Shown here: positions 15,204-22,244 of the stretch, piece after piece
Layout of the letters: each line of letters starts with the position of its first letter
How positions within the stretch are numbered: the stretch's first letter is position 1
Assembly (NCBI GenBank): GCA_002478945.1
Contig: DLKM01000022.1
Span: forward strand, 1-26,488
Reading direction: 5' to 3'
Length of the DNA: 26,488 nt
Source: Christensenella sp. UBA7588
GTDB lineage: Bacteria > Bacillota > Clostridia > Christensenellales > CAG-917
Made by a program: the position numbers and the translations under genes
Notes under the pieces: generated by a model
Seen by the model: the letters and a program-made list of their open reading frames with translations, nothing else
Told to the model about the DNA's origin: nothing
Databases searched by the model: none

Positions 15204-15209
15204 ATTATA
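15204..15209 (-). promoter_or_regulatory. possible secondary promoter (-10 only) before the hydrogenase gene
   Basis: The only sizeable gap inside the operon (87 bases, 15179-15265) contains a perfect TATAAT at 15209-15204 on the minus strand. The best -35 is TTGTTT at a 16-base spacing, which is weak. It could give the hydrogenase independent transcription. Confidence 0.25.
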
Positions 15210-15265
15210 TACCAAATCGCGGTCAAAACAATTCCTTTTGTGCTAATTTTTGAATTTTTTATCTA

Positions 15266-16438
15266 TTAGAAGTAACTTACCTTCACTCGTTTGCCCATTT
15301 TGACGAGACATTCGCTCAATTCTTTGACGAGATTCATCTTTATGCTGAAGTTTATCGGCAAATCTGGGTTTTGGTGCGCAGGGTTGATTGCTCTGCCGAC
15401 GAAGAAATTTATATCCGTCGCTTCCTCAAACAACAATCTGCTCATAAGCGACGCTCCGTCGCGCTTGAAACTCCACTGTTCGTAACTTTCGTTGTCCTCG
15501 AGATAGTCTTTTGCATACGTCAGCACTTTATTCATCGTGATGACGCCTTCGGTAACGAGGTCGACGCCCTCGATTTCCGAAATGGGAGGAATGTCCGAAG
15601 ATTCGAAGTTAAGCGAGGTGCGCAGTTGCTTGCCCAGATATTTTGCCGCTATCGACGACGTCGTGCCGCCGCATACTATGTGTTTGCCCTCTTTGGAGAA
15701 GAACAAAGACATCATTCTGTCGCAGTCGTCCCTGTTGGACGGAGGTCCGAAAAGGATATTCATCGGCTCTCTCTTGCGGATTCTTATCACGCAAGCGGTT
15801 GCGTCGTCTCCCGGTTTTTCGCCGTAGAGTTTGTTGCACTCGTCCACGAGAATAGTCGACAACGTTTTTGCCGTGTAGCCGACGAGACTTATGCTCTCCA
15901 TAAACGAGATTATGTCCTCTCTTTTCCAACCGAAATTGTAAGAAAGCCCCAGTCCAGCGTGCGGGCAACCGTCGCTCATAAGAATGAATATATCGTTCTC
16001 CCTAAGCGAAACGACGGACTTGAAAATCTTCTTTCCGCCGATTACCATTTCGGTTTTTGGGTAATCGTAATTCTGTCCCTCGCGCAACAAAATCACTTGC
16101 GGATTGTCGTATTGAATGATTTCCGCGTCTCTGTTGTTCACGATATGCACGATTGTGAACGTCGAGTAAGCCACGCCTCTGACGGAGCAAATCGGCAACG
16201 TTGCGGCAATGGTCTCGACGCAGTCCTCGAGAGTAAGCCCCTCTGCCATCATAGTGGAGATGATTTTGCTCGTAAGCGTTGAAAGAATGCTTGCTTTCAC
16301 TCCGCTTCCGAGTCCGTCGGCAAGCACGATAACCGTTGAGTTTTCGTCCTGATTTACTATGTCGACGTGGTCTCCGCAAAGTTGCTCTCCGACGTGATTT
16401 ATACTTTTATAACCGATGTCGGCGCACAAATCATTCAT
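15266..16438 (-). CDS. SpoIIE/PP2C-family serine/threonine phosphatase, hydrogenase-associated
   Basis: A 390-residue predicted cytoplasmic phosphatase. Metal-binding PP2C motifs: CGDHVDI (21-27), VLADGLGSGVKASILS (38-53), MSDGCPHAG (154-162) and GDDATACVIRI (210-220). No membrane segments. Residues from about 225 to 390 form a distinct C-terminal region (NILFGPPSNRDDCDRMMSLF, then IVCGGTTSSIAAKYLGKQL) that I cannot assign. It overlaps hydS by 8 bases at its 5' end, so it is translationally coupled to the sensor. SpoIIE-type phosphatases near PAS-linked hydrogenases are a known association; the likely role is output of the HydS signal by dephosphorylating a target protein. Target unknown. The kinase-fold gene three genes upstream is a candidate antagonist (inference). 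Confidence 0.88.
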   Translation of the reverse strand: MNDLCADIGYKSINHVGEQLCGDHVDIVNQDENSTVIVLADGLGSGVKASILSTLTSKIISTMMAEGLTLEDCVETIAATLPICSVRGVAYSTFTIVHIVNNRDAEIIQYDNPQVILLREGQNYDYPKTEMVIGGKKIFKSVVSLRENDIFILMSDGCPHAGLGLSYNFGWKREDIISFMESISLVGYTAKTLSTILVDECNKLYGEKPGDDATACVIRIRKREPMNILFGPPSNRDDCDRMMSLFFSKEGKHIVCGGTTSSIAAKYLGKQLRTSLNFESSDIPPISEIEGVDLVTEGVITMNKVLTYAKDYLEDNESYEQWSFKRDGASLMSRLLFEEATDINFFVGRAINPAHQNPDLPINFSIKMNLVKELSECLVKMGKRVKVSYF

Positions 16439-18104
16439 CTTTGATAGACTCCTTGAGCTTGGTCAAAGCAATCTTGGTCTCGGCAGCGGTTTCGCCCAAA
16501 AGCGACGCGATTTCCTGCACGATACGCATTTGCTTGTCGACGACTCTGTCCGCCGTCTCGATGGTTTGTTTGCTTATGTTCTCTTTTCTTTCTCTTTGTT
16601 TTTCCTCGTCGGTAATGTCTCTCATTATGCCGATATAGAGGTGGTTGTCGGTGTCGTAAACGACGGTAAGTTCGACGTATCTTTTATATTCCGCAAGATA
16701 AACCCTGCGATTGCGTACGTTAAACCTCGTGTTTCGCACTTCGAGGAATACGTTGGGGTCCATAATACGCACGACCTGCTCGCCGAGAACGTCGGACGCG
16801 GAGCGGATATTCATAATGTACATAGCCGCTTCGTTTATCTGTTGCACCTCGAACGCGTCGTTGAGAACGATGATGCCGTTGGGCGTATTGTTGACTATTC
16901 TGTCCGAGAATCCCTCCGCTTTCTTTTGCAGGTACGGCAGGCACATAGAGGCCTCCGCCTTGCCCTGACAGATTGCGATTGCTTTTTCTCTGCAAGTATT
17001 GTAGCCGCAACTTCCGCAGTTGAGTTCGTCCCTCTTGCCGCGTTTGCCCATTTGACGAAGTGCCGCCGCAATCTCCGATTCGGAAGGCATTTTGCTTTCT
17101 CTCTCGATGGGAGAGAAGAATTTTCTCAAATCTTCTTCGTTGGGTTGCGCGACGTCGAAGTCTTTATCTCCCGCGTATTTGGCAACCGCCATATACTCTC
17201 TTACGGGAGTCGGATGATATTTTTCCATAACGGGACCGCCAACGCAACTGCCCACGCACGACGACATTTCGATGAAAGCGTGATGTATGTTGCCTTGTTC
17301 GATGTCCTTGAGTGCCGCAATGCAGTTTTCCACTCCGTCAATCGCCATATATTCGTATTCGGGCTGGTCGAGCGTCATCGTCTTGAGAACGCCGCCCGTA
17401 GTCGGGAAGAATCTTGCTCTGCTCTCCCTTTGAGAGTCCATTTCCTTTTTGAGGGTTATTCCTTCCTCGTTGAGCCATTGCGTAAGTTCTTCGTACGTCA
17501 AAACGGCGTCAACGATACCCTCGTAATGTTGCGCCTCGTCTTTCTTTGCGACGCAAGGTCCGATAAACACGGTTTTTGCATCGGGATGTCTCTTTTTAAT
17601 ATCCGCACAATGCGCCTGCATCGGAGACAACACGTCCGCAAGGTACGGCAACAGACTCGGAAAATACTTTTGGATAAGCAAGTTTACCGAATGACAACAA
17701 GATGATATTACGATGTCTCTTTTTTCGTTTTTGAGGAGTCTTTCGTACTCGTTTTTGACCATAGTCGCGCCGATTGCGGTTTCCTCGACGTCCTTAAAAC
17801 CGAGTTTTTGCAGAGCTTCTCTCATTGCTCCTATACCGACGCCCTCGTAGTTTGCCACAAACGACGGAGCAAGCGAAACGTACACGGGGTCGCCCGAATG
17901 GATAAGCACTTTGACTTTTTCGGTCTCGCTCGCAATTTCTTTTGCGTTTTGGGGACAAACGACAAAGCAATGACCGCATAAAATGCACTCATTGCCTATG
18001 ATGTGCGCCTGATTGCCCGAAAAGCGAATGGCTTTTACTGGGCAATGTCGGATGCACTTGTAACAGTTTTTACAGTTCGATTTCTTAAGAGTAAGACAAT
18101 CCAT
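16431..18104 (-). CDS. hydS: HydS: PAS-linked sensory [FeFe] hydrogenase (group C)
   Basis: A 557-residue multidomain protein. Residues 1-60: two ferredoxin-type clusters (C11/C14/C17/C21 and C40/C43/C46/C50). Residues 70-335: H-cluster domain with ISSCCHSVN (C136, C137), FIGPCVAKKDE (C184) and EMSSCVGSCVGG (C283, C287). Residues 361-390: an extra Cys motif (C363, C366, C371, C379, C388) of the CGSCGYNTC type. Residues about 400-500: PAS domain (NNTPNGIIVLNDAFEVQQINEAA). Residues 500-557: charged probable coiled coil. In L1 the residue after CC is His rather than Pro. This layout is that of the group C hydrogenases proposed as H2 or redox sensors. It lies one base after a thioredoxin-like ferredoxin gene and overlaps the phosphatase gene by 8 bases. 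It has no kinase or transmitter domain, so output probably goes through the neighbours. Confidence 0.9.
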   Translation of the reverse strand: MDCLTLKKSNCKNCYKCIRHCPVKAIRFSGNQAHIIGNECILCGHCFVVCPQNAKEIASETEKVKVLIHSGDPVYVSLAPSFVANYEGVGIGAMREALQKLGFKDVEETAIGATMVKNEYERLLKNEKRDIVISSCCHSVNLLIQKYFPSLLPYLADVLSPMQAHCADIKKRHPDAKTVFIGPCVAKKDEAQHYEGIVDAVLTYEELTQWLNEEGITLKKEMDSQRESRARFFPTTGGVLKTMTLDQPEYEYMAIDGVENCIAALKDIEQGNIHHAFIEMSSCVGSCVGGPVMEKYHPTPVREYMAVAKYAGDKDFDVAQPNEEDLRKFFSPIERESKMPSESEIAAALRQMGKRGKRDELNCGSCGYNTCREKAIAICQGKAEASMCLPYLQKKAEGFSDRIVNNTPNGIIVLNDAFEVQQINEAAMYIMNIRSASDVLGEQVVRIMDPNVFLEVRNTRFNVRNRRVYLAEYKRYVELTVVYDTDNHLYIGIMRDITDEEKQRERKENISKQTIETADRVVDKQMRIVQEIASLLGETAAETKIALTKLKESIKDE

Positions 18105-18105
18105 A

Positions 18106-18369
18106 TCAACTCCTGTCCGCCTCTATGCGAGGCAAAACTTTGTTCTTGAAGAATTCTTGGAAATTCTCAACGGTAATACCCGGATATATATCGTCGTCGA
18201 CAGCCACCGTAACGCCTACTCTGTTGCATTTTCCGAAGCAGAAACTGCCCGTAAGCACGACTTCGCCCTCGAGATTTCTCTGTTCTATCTCTTTTCGGAG
18301 CATTTCGACAATGTCCTGCGAGCCTTTGAGATGACAGGAGCTGCCGACGCAAATCTGAATAATAACCAT
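18106..18369 (-). CDS. thioredoxin-like [2Fe-2S] ferredoxin 1 (NuoE-like)
   Basis: An 87-residue single-domain protein resembling the cluster-binding half of NuoE/HoxE. The expected four ligands are visible: C7 and C12 in CVGSSCHLKGS, C44 and C48 in CFGKC. Such free-standing domains accompany multimeric or sensory [FeFe] hydrogenases and are taken to shuttle electrons between NAD(P)H- or ferredoxin-linked partners and the hydrogenase (family knowledge; partner here inferred). It begins 5 bases after the stop of its paralogue and ends one base before hydS, so the three are surely co-transcribed. Confidence 0.88.
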   Translation of the reverse strand: MVIIQICVGSSCHLKGSQDIVEMLRKEIEQRNLEGEVVLTGSFCFGKCNRVGVTVAVDDDIYPGITVENFQEFFKNKVLPRIEADRS

Positions 18370-18374
18370 AACTT

Positions 18375-18614
18375 TTACGCCTTTGCGAGAATTTCTTTTT
18401 CAAAGAACTCTTTGGTCGTGTCGGGAGTGAGCGAGAAGAACGCGTCGTCCACCGTCACGCAAACGCCCTGTTGGCACTTGCCCATACAGAACGTACCGCC
18501 GAGTTCGACTTTGTCTTTGAGGTTGTTTTGCGCAATGAGATATTGCAACTGTTCAACCACTTGTCTTGAGCCTTTGAGATGGCAAGAACTGCCAATACAT
18601 ACCGTAACCTTCAT
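18375..18614 (-). CDS. thioredoxin-like [2Fe-2S] ferredoxin 2 (NuoE-like)
   Basis: A 79-residue paralogue of the next gene downstream. Ligands: C6 and C11 in CIGSSCHLKGS, C43 and C47 in CMGKC; C52 is an additional cysteine. The pair shares the SSCHLKGS and GKC cores but diverges in the C-terminal half (this one has VTVDDAFFSLTPDTTKEFFEKE), which suggests two partners rather than a recent duplication. Starts 20 bases after the kinase-fold gene. A function in electron transfer to or from HydS is inferred from position. Confidence 0.88.
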   Translation of the reverse strand: MKVTVCIGSSCHLKGSRQVVEQLQYLIAQNNLKDKVELGGTFCMGKCQQGVCVTVDDAFFSLTPDTTKEFFEKEILAKA

Positions 18615-18634
18615 ATTTTTTCCCTCTCTTATTT

Positions 18635-19384
18635 TTATTGAAATTCCGCAACGTCAATCCACGACATAAGAAATTCTCTTTCCTTTGCGTGACCTTTTAC
18701 GGATTGAGACGCCGCAACGATAGGCATCCATTTTTGAACGTATCTCTTGTCCGTTCCGCTCTTTTTGCAGAACATATCGAGATATTTTTCAGCCGCGTCG
18801 ATGTCTCCGTCGAGCCAGAAAAGCATATACGTTCTCGCAACGTCCGCAGACGCGTTTCCTTGCGTTGCGTGCGCCCAGTCGAGAATATAAGCCTCGTCGT
18901 CGCCCGTGATGATTACGTTGGACGGGTTGAAATCTCCGTGGCAGAGTTTGTCGTGTTTGGGCATTCCCTCGAGACGAGTGTGCAACTCGTATTTGATGCT
19001 GTCGTCCAAATCGGTCAAGTTGATTTTTCTGTTCATCTTGTCGCGAAGTTTCGTCAACAGAGGGCATTTTTTGGAGTGTACCTGAAGTTGCAAATCCACG
19101 AATCTTTCAAGATATTCGTCTTTCTTGTCGGGATTTTCCTTCATAAGTCTGTCAAGCGTCTTTCCGCCGATATACTCGGACACTATCGCCCACTTGCCGT
19201 TGATTTTCGTCACTTCGTCAATCTTGGGAATGTTGAGACCCGTTTCCTCCACTCTCGCCTGATTAAGCGCTTCGTTGAGTACGTCAACCTTGGAAAAATC
19301 TTCGTCGAACACTTTGACGCAGTTTTCTCCGTCGCGATAAATGGTTTTGTTGGTTCTCACAGCAATGATTCTGTCGAGATTCAT
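18635..19384 (-). CDS. APH/choline-kinase-fold phosphotransferase
   Basis: A 249-residue protein of the aminoglycoside phosphotransferase-like kinase superfamily. Visible kinase elements: Lys24 in CVKVFDED, Glu38 in LNEAL, hinge IVSEYIGGKTL (67-77), catalytic loop HGDFNPSNVI (149-158) with Asp151 and Asn156, and metal-binding Asp169 in ILDWAHA. All catalytic residues are present, so it should be active. Families with this fold phosphorylate small molecules or, less often, proteins; resistance is unlikely given the context. The start at 19384 has GGAGGAG upstream and lies 10 bases after the adhE stop. Being encoded with a PP2C phosphatase and HydS makes it a candidate opposing kinase in an H2-responsive switch (inference). 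It could instead be a bystander metabolic kinase. Confidence 0.82.
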   Translation of the reverse strand: MNLDRIIAVRTNKTIYRDGENCVKVFDEDFSKVDVLNEALNQARVEETGLNIPKIDEVTKINGKWAIVSEYIGGKTLDRLMKENPDKKDEYLERFVDLQLQVHSKKCPLLTKLRDKMNRKINLTDLDDSIKYELHTRLEGMPKHDKLCHGDFNPSNVIITGDDEAYILDWAHATQGNASADVARTYMLFWLDGDIDAAEKYLDMFCKKSGTDKRYVQKWMPIVAASQSVKGHAKEREFLMSWIDVAEFQ

Positions 19385-19394
19385 ATTCTCCTCC

Positions 19395-22010
19395 TTAAAC
19401 CTCTGTATGTGTGCCGTAGTAGGCATTGAGATACATTTGTTTGATTTCGCTCATAAGCGGGTATCTCGGATTTGCGCCCGTGCATTGGTCGTCAAACGCT
19501 TGTTCGACCATATCGTCGAGACGAGCAAGGAAGTCCGCTTCGTCGGGAACGTAATCCTTGATAGTCGGCTTGATTCCGACTCTTGCTTTCAAATCGTCGA
19601 TTGCTTTGATGAGATTGTCGAGTTTCTCGTTGTCGTTTTTGCCCTTGATGCCGAGATAATCCGCAACTTCTGCGTATCTTGCCAAGGTGTGGGGGTATCC
19701 GTATTGCGGGAAAGTACCCATCTTGACGGGAGTCTCGCTTGCGTTGAAACGCAAAACTTCGTCAATCATAAGCGCGTTCGCAACGCCGTGGGGCAGATGA
19801 TGGAATGCGCCGAGTTTGTGAGCCATAGAGTGGCATACGCCGAGGAATGCATTTGCAAACGCCATACCTGCCATAGTTGCCGCATTTGCCATCTTCTCTC
19901 TTGCTTCGGGGTCGTTGGGACCGTTGTCGTAAGCTCTCGGGAGATATGTGAATATCATCTTGAGCGAACGCATAGCAAGGCTGTCGGTATAATCGGTTGC
20001 GAGCATTGCCGCGATTGCTTCGAGGTCGTGAGTTACCGCGTCGATACCGCTGGCGGCAGTAAGTCCTCTCGGAGCCGTCATATGGAAGTCTGCGTCGATG
20101 ATTGCCATATTAGGCAACAGCTCGTAGTCTGCAAGCGGATATTTCACGCCCGTCTTTTCGTCGGTAATAACTGCGAACGGAGTGACTTCCGAACCCGTAC
20201 CCGCAGAGGTCGGTACTGCGATGAAGTACGCTTTTTCGCCCATCTTGGGGAAGGTGTAAACACGCTTTCTGATGTCCATAAAGCGCATTGCCATATCGAG
20301 GAAGTCAACCTCGGGATGCTCGTACATAACCCACATAATTTTGCCTGCGTCCATTGCGCTGCCGCCGCCGAGTGCGATGATGCAATCGGGCTTGAACGCC
20401 GCCATTTGTGCCGCGCCTTCTTTTGCGCAAGCGAGAGTCGGGTCGGGAGCGACGTCGAAGAACGTGGTGTGTTGAATGCCCATTTCGTCGAGTTTGTCCG
20501 TGATGGGCTTCGTATATCCGTTGTTATACAAGAAACTGTCTGTAACGATAAACGCTTTCTTTTTGCCCATAACGTGTTTGAGTTCGTCAAGAGCAACGGG
20601 CAAGCAACCCTTCTTCATATACACCTTTTGAGGCGCTCTGAACCATAGCATATTTTCTCTCCTTTGGGCAACCGTTTTAATATTGAGCAAATGTTTGACT
20701 CCGACGTTTTCGGAGACGGAGTTTCCACCCCACGAACCGCAACCGAGCGTGAGCGACGGCGCAAGTTTGAAGTTGTACAAATCTCCGATACCGCCTTGAG
20801 ACGACGGCGTGTTGACGAGGATACGGCAAGTTTTCATTCTTGACGCGAATTCGTCGATTTTTGCTCTTTCGGTAACTGCGTTGAGGTAGATAGAGGAAGT
20901 ATGTCCGTATCCGCCGTCCGCAACGAGACGCTCTGCTTTTTCAAACGCGTCCTGTATGTCTTTTGCCCTGTACATTGCAAGTACGGGAGAAAGTTTTTCG
21001 TGTGCGAATTCTTCGCTGATGTCTACGCTTTCGACTTCGCCGATAAGGATTTTCGTCTTTTCGGGAACGTCAAAGCCTGCAAGTTTCGCAATCGTAACGG
21101 GCTTTTGTCCGACGATTTTTGCGTTGAGTGCGCCGTTGATAAGAATGGTCTTGCGCACTTTTTCCGTTTCTTCGGGATTGAGGAAGTAGCATCCTCTGTC
21201 GGCAAATTCTTTCTTTGCCGCTTTATATACCTTGTCAAGGACGATGACGGATTGTTCGCTCGCGCAAATCATACCGTTGTCAAACGTCTTTGAATGGATA
21301 ATGGAGTTTACCGCAAGAACCACGTCCGCCGTGTCGTCGATGATTGCGGGGGTATTGCCTGCGCCGACGCCGAGTGCCGGCTTTCCGCTGGAATAAGCCG
21401 CCTTGACCATACCAGGACCGCCCGTTGCGAGAATGATGTCGGATTCCTTCATAAGAAGGTTGGTCATCTCGAGGCTGGGAATATCAATCCAATCGATGAT
21501 GTTCTCGGGTGCGCCTGCTTTGACTGCCGCTTCGAGAACGACTTTTGCCGCCGCAATGGTGGATTTCTTCGCTCTGGGGTGCGGGCTGATGATTATGCCG
21601 TTTCTCGTCTTGAGCGCAATGAGCGTCTTAAAGATTGCGGTGGAAGTCGGGTTTGTTGTGGGGATAACCGCGCCGATAAGTCCGATAGGCTCGGCGATTT
21701 TGATGGTGCCGAACGCTTTGTCTTCTTCGATTATACCACAGGTTTTGGTATTTTTGTAGGCATTGTAGATATATTCGGACGCATAATGGTTTTTGATAAC
21801 CTTGTCCTCCACTATACCCATACCTGTTTCTTCAACCGCGAGCTTTGCAAGCGGAATTCTCATCTTATTCGCCGCAGTTGCCGCCGCGAAAAAGATTTTG
21901 TCAACCTGCTCTTGCGTATAGGTCGCATATTCTCTTTGAGCTTTGCGCACGAGCGCGATTGCTTCTTCGAGTTTCTCGACTCCGTCTACGATACGGTTTC
22001 TTGCTTCCAT
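19395..22010 (-). CDS. adhE: bifunctional acetaldehyde-CoA / alcohol dehydrogenase
   Basis: Reduces acetyl-CoA to acetaldehyde and then ethanol, re-oxidising two NADH; in known cases it forms long spirosomes in the cytoplasm. Length 871 (E. coli 891). The N-terminal aldehyde dehydrogenase domain (1-440) has PTTNPTSTAIFK near residue 117, GVGAGNTP (214-221) and catalytic Cys249 in NGMICASEQ. The C-terminal iron-dependent alcohol dehydrogenase domain (about 455-871) has GGGSAMDAGK (548-557), GTGSEVTPFAV, and metal ligands Asp657, His661, His727 and His741. All catalytic residues are present. ATG at 22010 with an AGGAGAG ribosome binding site. First gene of the operon that continues into the kinase, ferredoxins, HydS, phosphatase and hydrogenase, behind a consensus promoter with an overlapping operator. 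Confidence 0.96.
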   Translation of the reverse strand: MEARNRIVDGVEKLEEAIALVRKAQREYATYTQEQVDKIFFAAATAANKMRIPLAKLAVEETGMGIVEDKVIKNHYASEYIYNAYKNTKTCGIIEEDKAFGTIKIAEPIGLIGAVIPTTNPTSTAIFKTLIALKTRNGIIISPHPRAKKSTIAAAKVVLEAAVKAGAPENIIDWIDIPSLEMTNLLMKESDIILATGGPGMVKAAYSSGKPALGVGAGNTPAIIDDTADVVLAVNSIIHSKTFDNGMICASEQSVIVLDKVYKAAKKEFADRGCYFLNPEETEKVRKTILINGALNAKIVGQKPVTIAKLAGFDVPEKTKILIGEVESVDISEEFAHEKLSPVLAMYRAKDIQDAFEKAERLVADGGYGHTSSIYLNAVTERAKIDEFASRMKTCRILVNTPSSQGGIGDLYNFKLAPSLTLGCGSWGGNSVSENVGVKHLLNIKTVAQRRENMLWFRAPQKVYMKKGCLPVALDELKHVMGKKKAFIVTDSFLYNNGYTKPITDKLDEMGIQHTTFFDVAPDPTLACAKEGAAQMAAFKPDCIIALGGGSAMDAGKIMWVMYEHPEVDFLDMAMRFMDIRKRVYTFPKMGEKAYFIAVPTSAGTGSEVTPFAVITDEKTGVKYPLADYELLPNMAIIDADFHMTAPRGLTAASGIDAVTHDLEAIAAMLATDYTDSLAMRSLKMIFTYLPRAYDNGPNDPEAREKMANAATMAGMAFANAFLGVCHSMAHKLGAFHHLPHGVANALMIDEVLRFNASETPVKMGTFPQYGYPHTLARYAEVADYLGIKGKNDNEKLDNLIKAIDDLKARVGIKPTIKDYVPDEADFLARLDDMVEQAFDDQCTGANPRYPLMSEIKQMYLNAYYGTHTEV

Positions 22011-22046
22011 TTTTGTTCTCTCCTGTCCGTGTTTGTCAAATTTTTG

Positions 22047-22091
22047 AGTTATCGATTATTTAATACGGAATATTCGATAACTATTTATCGA
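22047..22091. promoter_or_regulatory. operator candidate: three TCGATAA half-sites over the adhE transcription start
   Basis: TCGATAA-(4)-TTATCGA is a perfect 7-4-7 inverted repeat at 22074-22091, covering the predicted start of transcription (about 22089). A third half-site at 22047-22055 forms a perfect 9-base inverted repeat with 22074-22082 (AGTTATCGA and TCGATAACT, 18 bases apart). The placement fits a repressor. It does not match the usual Rex consensus TTGTTAA-n4-TTAACAA, although the architecture (7-4-7) is similar. Confidence 0.55.
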
Positions 22092-22095
22092 TATA

Positions 22096-22124
22096 ATTAT
22101 ATCTAAACACAAATCTCGTGTCAA
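22096..22124 (-). promoter_or_regulatory. perfect consensus sigma-A promoter of adhE
   Basis: Minus-strand TTGACA (22124-22119), a 17-base spacer and TATAAT (22101-22096), identical to consensus at all 12 positions. Start predicted near 22089, giving a leader of about 80 bases to the ATG at 22010. So strong a promoter on a fermentation gene would be expected to be held by a repressor; the TCGATAA repeat sits in the right place. Confidence 0.85.
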
Positions 22125-22163
22125 GCCGTTTACGCGTATATTTCCTGCAAAAATATAGCAATT

Positions 22164-22228
22164 CTCCCGACACTTTTTCGGAGTTGTATCATTATTTTAT
22201 ATTTTGCGTTTTTACTTCGTAAGCGCAA
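22164..22228 (-). terminator. weak terminator candidates after the metallophosphoesterase gene
   Basis: Two hairpins lie between the metallophosphoesterase stop (22245) and the adhE promoter. The first (22228-22204) is TTGCG/CGCAA enclosing TTAC/GTAA, followed by an AT-rich but not U-rich tail. The second (22183-22164) is CTCCGA/TCGGGAG with one bulge, followed by ATATTTTTG a few bases later. Neither is a textbook intrinsic terminator. Confidence 0.3.
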
Positions 22229-22244
22229 TCTGCCCGTAGGTCGG

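Noticed and set aside
13844..15253. A 469-codon plus-strand open frame opposite the hydrogenase
   Set aside because: No recognisable domains, and the minus strand carries all H-cluster motifs. Same antisense effect as elsewhere (also 5453-6817, 16416-17705, 19341-20648 and 23319-24602).
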